A DNA stretch of 64,000 nt from positions 62,001 to 126,000 of the forward strand of contig CANPGB010000002.1 of the NCBI GenBank assembly GCA_947573485.1, given 5' to 3'. Below the pieces are notes generated by a model. It saw only the letters and a list, made by a program, of their open reading frames with translations. It was not told the origin of the DNA and searched no databases. The stretch's first letter is position 1. Each line of letters opens with the position of its first letter. The position numbers and the translations under genes are program-made. Below, one piece after another: positions 59,757 to 64,000 of this stretch. The stretch comes from an uncultured Porphyromonadaceae bacterium. GTDB lineage: Bacteria > Bacteroidota > Bacteroidia > Bacteroidales > Muribaculaceae.

Positions 59757-62069
59757 ATGACAAGGAAAATCACACTCATCATCATCGCGTTGCTTGCGGC
59801 AGCTACTGCCCTCGGGCGCGAAATCAAAGGTCGGATTATAGGAGAAGGCGGCGCGCCGCTCGACTTTGTGAACGTCGTTCTCTACCGCGACTCCACTTAT
59901 ATTACAGGCACTATTACCGACACCGAAGGCAAGTTTATCATCGCTACCGAAGCCGCCTGGAAGCTCTCGGCACGCATATCATCGGTAGGCTATGAAACTC
60001 TCTCTGCCGCGGTACCCTCCTCAGGCAATTTCGGCACCGTTGAACTCAAGCCGACGGCAGTTGCCCTCGGCGAAGTGGTGGTGAAAGCTTCGCGTCCCTC
60101 GACTACCCTCAAAGGGAACTCTCTTGTAACAAGTGTGGCAGGCAGCGGGCTCGCGCTCGCCGGTACGGCAAACGACGTGCTTGTGCGCGTACCCATGGTT
60201 ATCGACAACGGCGGCGCTCTCGAAGTATTCGGCAAGGGGCAACCGGCAATATACATAAACGGACGGCGACTCACCGACCTTCAGGAACTTTCGCAGCTCA
60301 ACTCGCAGGATATTAAAGATGTGGAGTTAATCACGAACCCCGGCGCCGAATATTCCGCCGAAGTAAAATCGGTGATACGCCTCCGCACGAAGCCGCCAAA
60401 AGGCGACGGTTGGAGCGGTACTCTCCGCACCGATAACGGTTTCATGCAGGACTTCCGCACCGGCAACAGCATCGACCTCAAATACCGCACCCGAGGCATC
60501 GAAATATTCGCAAACTACGGCTGGTGGCACGGTTACGACCGCACCGACCGTGCCGACGACATGAGCACATCGGTAGCCAACGGTAAGATTCTCCAGAAAA
60601 TACACACCTACTGGAAGGAGCGCTACAACGACATGAACGGCAAGATAGGGTTCTCGTGGCTCATCAACGACCGCCACAGCATAGGAGCCTACTACCGCAA
60701 CGGCTGCAACCGCCACAGCATGACAGGCTCGACACCAACCGAAGTTTGGCAGGACGGCACCCTCGCCGAACTCATAGAAACAAGCATGGCGGCAAGCTCA
60801 AACTCTGTGCCCATGCACTCGGCAAATATTTACTACAATGGCTCGGCAGGACGCCTGGGCATAGACTTCAACGCCGACTATCTGCGAACAAAACAAAGGC
60901 AGACTTCACTCAACAACGAAGCCGCAGAACTTGGCTCCGACCGCATCGTAAACACCGCCTCCACAGCCCGCAACCGCATGTTTGCCGAGAAACTCGTGCT
61001 CTCCTACCCTCTTTGGCAAGGTCAGCTCAAAGTAGGCCAGGAATATACCGACACCCGCTCAACAAACCTCTTCACATCGGATATTGCGGAGACCGGCAAC
61101 AGCGACAGCCGCGTCGACGAGCACAACATCGCCGCATTTGCGGAGTTTGCACGCAGCTTCGGCCGCTATAACATTGGCGTGGGTCTGCGGTACGAGCATG
61201 TCGATTACGACTACTTCGAGAAAGTTGAACACCAACTCAGCCAAAGCAAGACTTACAACAATTTCTTCCCCTCGATAAACGTCTCCACTCAGATTGGCCG
61301 GGTGCGCATGGCGCTCAACTACACTTCAAAAACCGTACGCCCCGGCTACGGGCAGCTCGACGGAGCCATAAGCTACATAAACCGCCTGACCTACGAGACA
61401 GGCAACCCCTACCTCAAACCCACCAAACTGCACACCGTGGAGTATATGGCCCAGTGGCGTAATTTCTTCGCACAAATCTCATATTCCTGCATCAACGACG
61501 GCGTCTACCACATCACCGAGCCTTTCGGCAACGAAGGCATGGCCACCATTATAAAGACCGAGAACCTCAGCTGGCGCCACTACCTCCGGGCCTTTGCAGG
61601 CGCGCAGTTCAGCGCAGGCATATGGCAGCCGCAAGTAAACGCAGGCGTCACCAAACAATGGCTCACGCTGCCCGTCGACGGCACTCCCACCAAGATGAAC
61701 ACCCCCGGTTTCATGATTCAGTGGCAGAACGCCCTGCACCTGCCCCTCGACATATGGCTCAACATCGACGCCCAGCTCATGACATCCACCTGGGATACAA
61801 ACATGAAGCTCACCAACACTCCCTGGTACATCAATGCCAAGCTCTACAAAGGCTTCCTCAACAACTCTCTAAGCGTGACACTCGAAGCCAAAGACCTCTT
61901 TAACAGCGCAGCGCGCAACATGCGCCTCTGCAGCGACGCCGTGCAGATTATGCAGACCAACTACTCAAAAGGCCGCTCGGTGATGCTTACCCTACAGTTC
62001 CGCTTCAACACCACCCGCGACCGCTACCGTGGCACAGGCGCCGGCAACGCCGAAAAATCGCGCTTCTGA
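59757..62069 (+). CDS. Outer-membrane beta-barrel protein with carboxypeptidase-D-like N-domain (TonB-receptor-like)
   Basis: 770 residues. Signal peptide (LIIIALLAAATALGREIKG), a CarboxypepD-regulatory-like beta-sandwich (residues ~22-105, with GGAPLDFVNVVLYRDSTYIT), a plug-like segment (ANDVLVRVPMVIDNGGALEV and INGRRLTDLQELSQ), and a ~550-residue C-terminal barrel of the OMP_b-brl_3 type. The final residues do not end in a canonical Phe-terminated strand but the last strand (SVMLTLQFRFNTT) does. It would import or bind an external ligand at the outer membrane; no SusD partner is next to it. Probably controlled by the regulator upstream. Confidence 0.85.
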   Translation: MTRKITLIIIALLAAATALGREIKGRIIGEGGAPLDFVNVVLYRDSTYITGTITDTEGKFIIATEAAWKLSARISSVGYETLSAAVPSSGNFGTVELKPTAVALGEVVVKASRPSTTLKGNSLVTSVAGSGLALAGTANDVLVRVPMVIDNGGALEVFGKGQPAIYINGRRLTDLQELSQLNSQDIKDVELITNPGAEYSAEVKSVIRLRTKPPKGDGWSGTLRTDNGFMQDFRTGNSIDLKYRTRGIEIFANYGWWHGYDRTDRADDMSTSVANGKILQKIHTYWKERYNDMNGKIGFSWLINDRHSIGAYYRNGCNRHSMTGSTPTEVWQDGTLAELIETSMAASSNSVPMHSANIYYNGSAGRLGIDFNADYLRTKQRQTSLNNEAAELGSDRIVNTASTARNRMFAEKLVLSYPLWQGQLKVGQEYTDTRSTNLFTSDIAETGNSDSRVDEHNIAAFAEFARSFGRYNIGVGLRYEHVDYDYFEKVEHQLSQSKTYNNFFPSINVSTQIGRVRMALNYTSKTVRPGYGQLDGAISYINRLTYETGNPYLKPTKLHTVEYMAQWRNFFAQISYSCINDGVYHITEPFGNEGMATIIKTENLSWRHYLRAFAGAQFSAGIWQPQVNAGVTKQWLTLPVDGTPTKMNTPGFMIQWQNALHLPLDIWLNIDAQLMTSTWDTNMKLTNTPWYINAKLYKGFLNNSLSVTLEAKDLFNSAARNMRLCSDAVQIMQTNYSKGRSVMLTLQFRFNTTRDRYRGTGAGNAEKSRF

Positions 62070-62093
62070 CCCCACAACATTTTCATGCAAGAC

Positions 62094-62139
62094 GAGAGGG
62101 GCCGCCAAGCAAAGTTTGCAAGGCAGCCCCTCTCTTTTT
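62094..62139 (+). terminator. Terminator of the barrel gene
   Basis: GAGAGGGGC and GCCCCTCTC arms around a 28-base loop that contains a smaller GCC/GGC pairing, followed by TTTTTA. Confidence 0.85.
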
Positions 62140-62177
62140 ATTGATAGAAATAGATATGTATGCTTTGAATTAGAGAC

Positions 62178-64000
62178 TTATGACCGTTTAAGTTTCTTCA
62201 TCCACTCCTCGAGCTTCTGCTTGGAGCTGCTGTACGACGAGGAGGTGAAAAGATATTTGTGGGTAAGGTCGGGCCTCACAAGATAATACCCGAGATTGAA
62301 GTCAACAAGTATAATGCTGCCGTCGCCCAACTCATCAACTAAATAATATTCGTGAGCGTCGCTCTGAAAAAGCACTACATAAGAGTAGCAGCATTTGTGG
62401 CCGTTGCCAACCGTAACATTAGGAATAAAAGTCTTGTTGGCAATCGGGCATATACCGTAGGTTTTGAAGTAAAAGCCGTTCCAGCATGATTTCTCGATTT
62501 GACTTTTATCATACTCCACCCTGCTGTCAATCAGTCGTCGCCACAACTTCTCGCCGTCGTCTATGAACTCGAGAGGCCCGAATTTTTCAACCGAAGGGCA
62601 ATGGTTGAATTCGAGATTGGTGACAAGGTCGATATAGTAACTCTTACGTGCGCCAATGATTTTCAGAACATTCTCCGTTACAAACTCAAAATCTTTACAA
62701 TCTGCCGGTATAGCAATTTCACGCCCCGAAGCCAGCACAAGGCAGGCAGTTTGATTGGCGAGCCGCAAGGCTACCGCCTCAGGCTTACTTGCAATCACCT
62801 CCCGGACCCGTTTCTTTGCCACCTCCCGGCCTTTAAGGATAACCCCGGCTAAGTTTGTCGACGGATAGAACTTGAGTACCTCACTGTGGCGCATCGCTGT
62901 GAACATCTCCTCGTGGCAGATAATCATTTCCATTGGTTCATCGACAAGCTTCCCGGGATAACCGAAAGTCTTCAAGAGCTCACGCTTATCGCTATCGGCA
63001 GCCGTGGGCTTATCCGCCTCGCCTCTGAAAATCCTGTCCCAGCGCCACTTGCTGATTGGCGAGCCGAAAGTATGGTGGAGCCCGACGTTATCGAGTATTA
63101 CACAATACTTTTTCCCCTTGGCCTTGCGCAAACCGCGCCCTACCTGCTGCAGATAAACAGCGAGCGACAGCGTAGGACGCGCAAGTTGGATAAACTCCAC
63201 ATCGGGGCAATCGAAACCTTCGGAAAAAATATCCACATTAACCATTACATCGATATCGCCGCGGCGGAATGCTTCGATATTCTCCTCGCGCTCTTTAGCA
63301 GGCGTGGTGCAATCAATGGCGCAGCACCTCAGCCCTCGCGAACCATAGTAAGCCGCAATGGCGTGGGCATGGTCGATATTAATGGCGTAAACTATGCCCT
63401 TGCGCCCGGGGGCATAGCGCATCAGCGAGTTGTAAAGATACTCGATATTCTGAGGCGTGTTTAACGATAAATCAAGTTCCTTCACCTGGTAGTCGCCGTC
63501 AGCTCCACGCTTTTTCAACAATGCAATCCGGCGACGCACCTTGCTATCCTTGGGCACAGCGTAATAATCAAACAGCGAGAGGCGCTTCATCATTACAAAC
63601 TCCGGTATGCTTTTCGACTGCAGAAGAACATCGAATAAATCAGCGAACCCCTTGCCGCTCAAGCGGTAAGGGGTCGCAGTCATTCCAAGTTTTTTAGCTG
63701 AGGGATAACGGTTGAAAAGCTCTCTGTAAGTATCGGCGAGGGCATGATGAGCCTCATCGATCACAATCATTGCTGGCGGCGATTCAGAAGCCGTCGCCCA
63801 ATTTCTCGACAACCACTGGATAGACATCACCCTTACATCCGGCGCATTCCTGCGCGACTTATAGAAAGAGCTCCACGTAGCTTCGATTTGCGCGATGAGC
63901 TCACGGCGGTGAGCGATAATCCAGACAGTTTTGCCCTTGGCATATTCGCTTACCACCGATGCGAGCACATGCGTCTTTCCGGTGCCCGTAGGCATCTGAC
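62178..64000 (-). CDS. SF2 DEAD/DEAH-box helicase, N-terminus beyond the window
   Basis: At least 606 residues; the frame is open at the right edge. Motif I PTGTGKTH is at the very start, motif Ia IIAHRRELI, motif II DEAHH, motif III MTATPYRLSG, then RecA-2 with motif V VNVDIFSEGFDCPD and motif VI QQVGRGLRKAKGK. This is the COG1061-type helicase shared by Rad25-like and restriction-associated proteins. The C-terminal ~240 residues form no recognised nuclease. It could be a DNA repair or defence helicase; the partner gene, if any, is off the window. Confidence 0.85.
   Translation of the reverse strand, partial: QMPTGTGKTHVLASVVSEYAKGKTVWIIAHRRELIAQIEATWSSFYKSRRNAPDVRVMSIQWLSRNWATASESPPAMIVIDEAHHALADTYRELFNRYPSAKKLGMTATPYRLSGKGFADLFDVLLQSKSIPEFVMMKRLSLFDYYAVPKDSKVRRRIALLKKRGADGDYQVKELDLSLNTPQNIEYLYNSLMRYAPGRKGIVYAINIDHAHAIAAYYGSRGLRCCAIDCTTPAKEREENIEAFRRGDIDVMVNVDIFSEGFDCPDVEFIQLARPTLSLAVYLQQVGRGLRKAKGKKYCVILDNVGLHHTFGSPISKWRWDRIFRGEADKPTAADSDKRELLKTFGYPGKLVDEPMEMIICHEEMFTAMRHSEVLKFYPSTNLAGVILKGREVAKKRVREVIASKPEAVALRLANQTACLVLASGREIAIPADCKDFEFVTENVLKIIGARKSYYIDLVTNLEFNHCPSVEKFGPLEFIDDGEKLWRRLIDSRVEYDKSQIEKSCWNGFYFKTYGICPIANKTFIPNVTVGNGHKCCYSYVVLFQSDAHEYYLVDELGDGSIILVDFNLGYYLVRPDLTHKYLFTSSSYSSSKQKLEEWMKKLKRS

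Overview
The window is a Bacteroidales chromosome segment. A gut Muribaculaceae-like host is my inference. The evidence is a short 286-residue primary sigma factor, a DUF4290-rimM-dnaB neighbourhood, a bifunctional FtcD in the hut operon, an EF-G2 paralogue, a SusC-like outer-membrane barrel, and promoters that fit the Bacteroidetes consensus TTTG-N19-21-TAnnTTTG. That consensus recurs with perfect spacing before rpoD, DUF4290 and other genes, so it could be used as an internal yardstick.

Layout. 1-257 is the tail of a sodium-pumping decarboxylase beta subunit. 314-3449 is a low-GC island: an EcoRI-family adenine methyltransferase and a DUF262-HNH nuclease, bracketed by two diverged copies of one structured RNA in opposite orientation, each with its own consensus promoter and terminator. 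3713-13330 is core: acyl-CoA synthetase, a polyferredoxin with a Tat-type ferredoxin/aldo-keto reductase (frameshifted), dnaG, a metallophosphoesterase and a TPR lipoprotein. 13415-19858 is a complete, tightly overlapping histidine-utilisation operon (ftcD-hutU-hutH-hutI, minus strand), taking histidine to glutamate and methenyl-THF. 20115-20894 is a TlpA-like thioredoxin.

21.4-42.1 kb is an integrated phage-derived element in a tRNA-Gly(CCC) gene. An identical 44-nt piece of the tRNA lies at the far end, inside a long direct repeat. From left to right it has a low-GC accessory cargo (three unknown genes, a lipoprotein, membrane proteins), an XRE repressor, a small early gene, two enormous polyvalent-protein genes (1314 residues, and about 2965 residues broken by one frameshift), two internal-virion-like proteins, a TerS-like protein, and a tyrosine integrase interrupted by an amber codon. 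No portal, large terminase, capsid, tail or conjugation genes are present. This looks like a decayed prophage or a satellite that kept only the ejected-protein block. Inside the polyvalent genes I find six antisense sequences that match the host promoter with exactly 20-bp spacing, mostly just behind nuclease-like modules. This and the paired-RNA/methyltransferase island are the two strongest candidates for undescribed biology.

42.2-64 kb is core again: rpoD; DUF4290-rimM-hypothetical-ompA-dnaB; an alpha/beta hydrolase; EF-G2 (catalytic His missing); lon with a B3/B4 protein and a Sua5/YrdC protein; an iron alcohol dehydrogenase; MATE; a lipoprotein plus membrane-tethered TPR/LuxR-type regulator, followed by an outer-membrane barrel; and an SF2 helicase running off the end.
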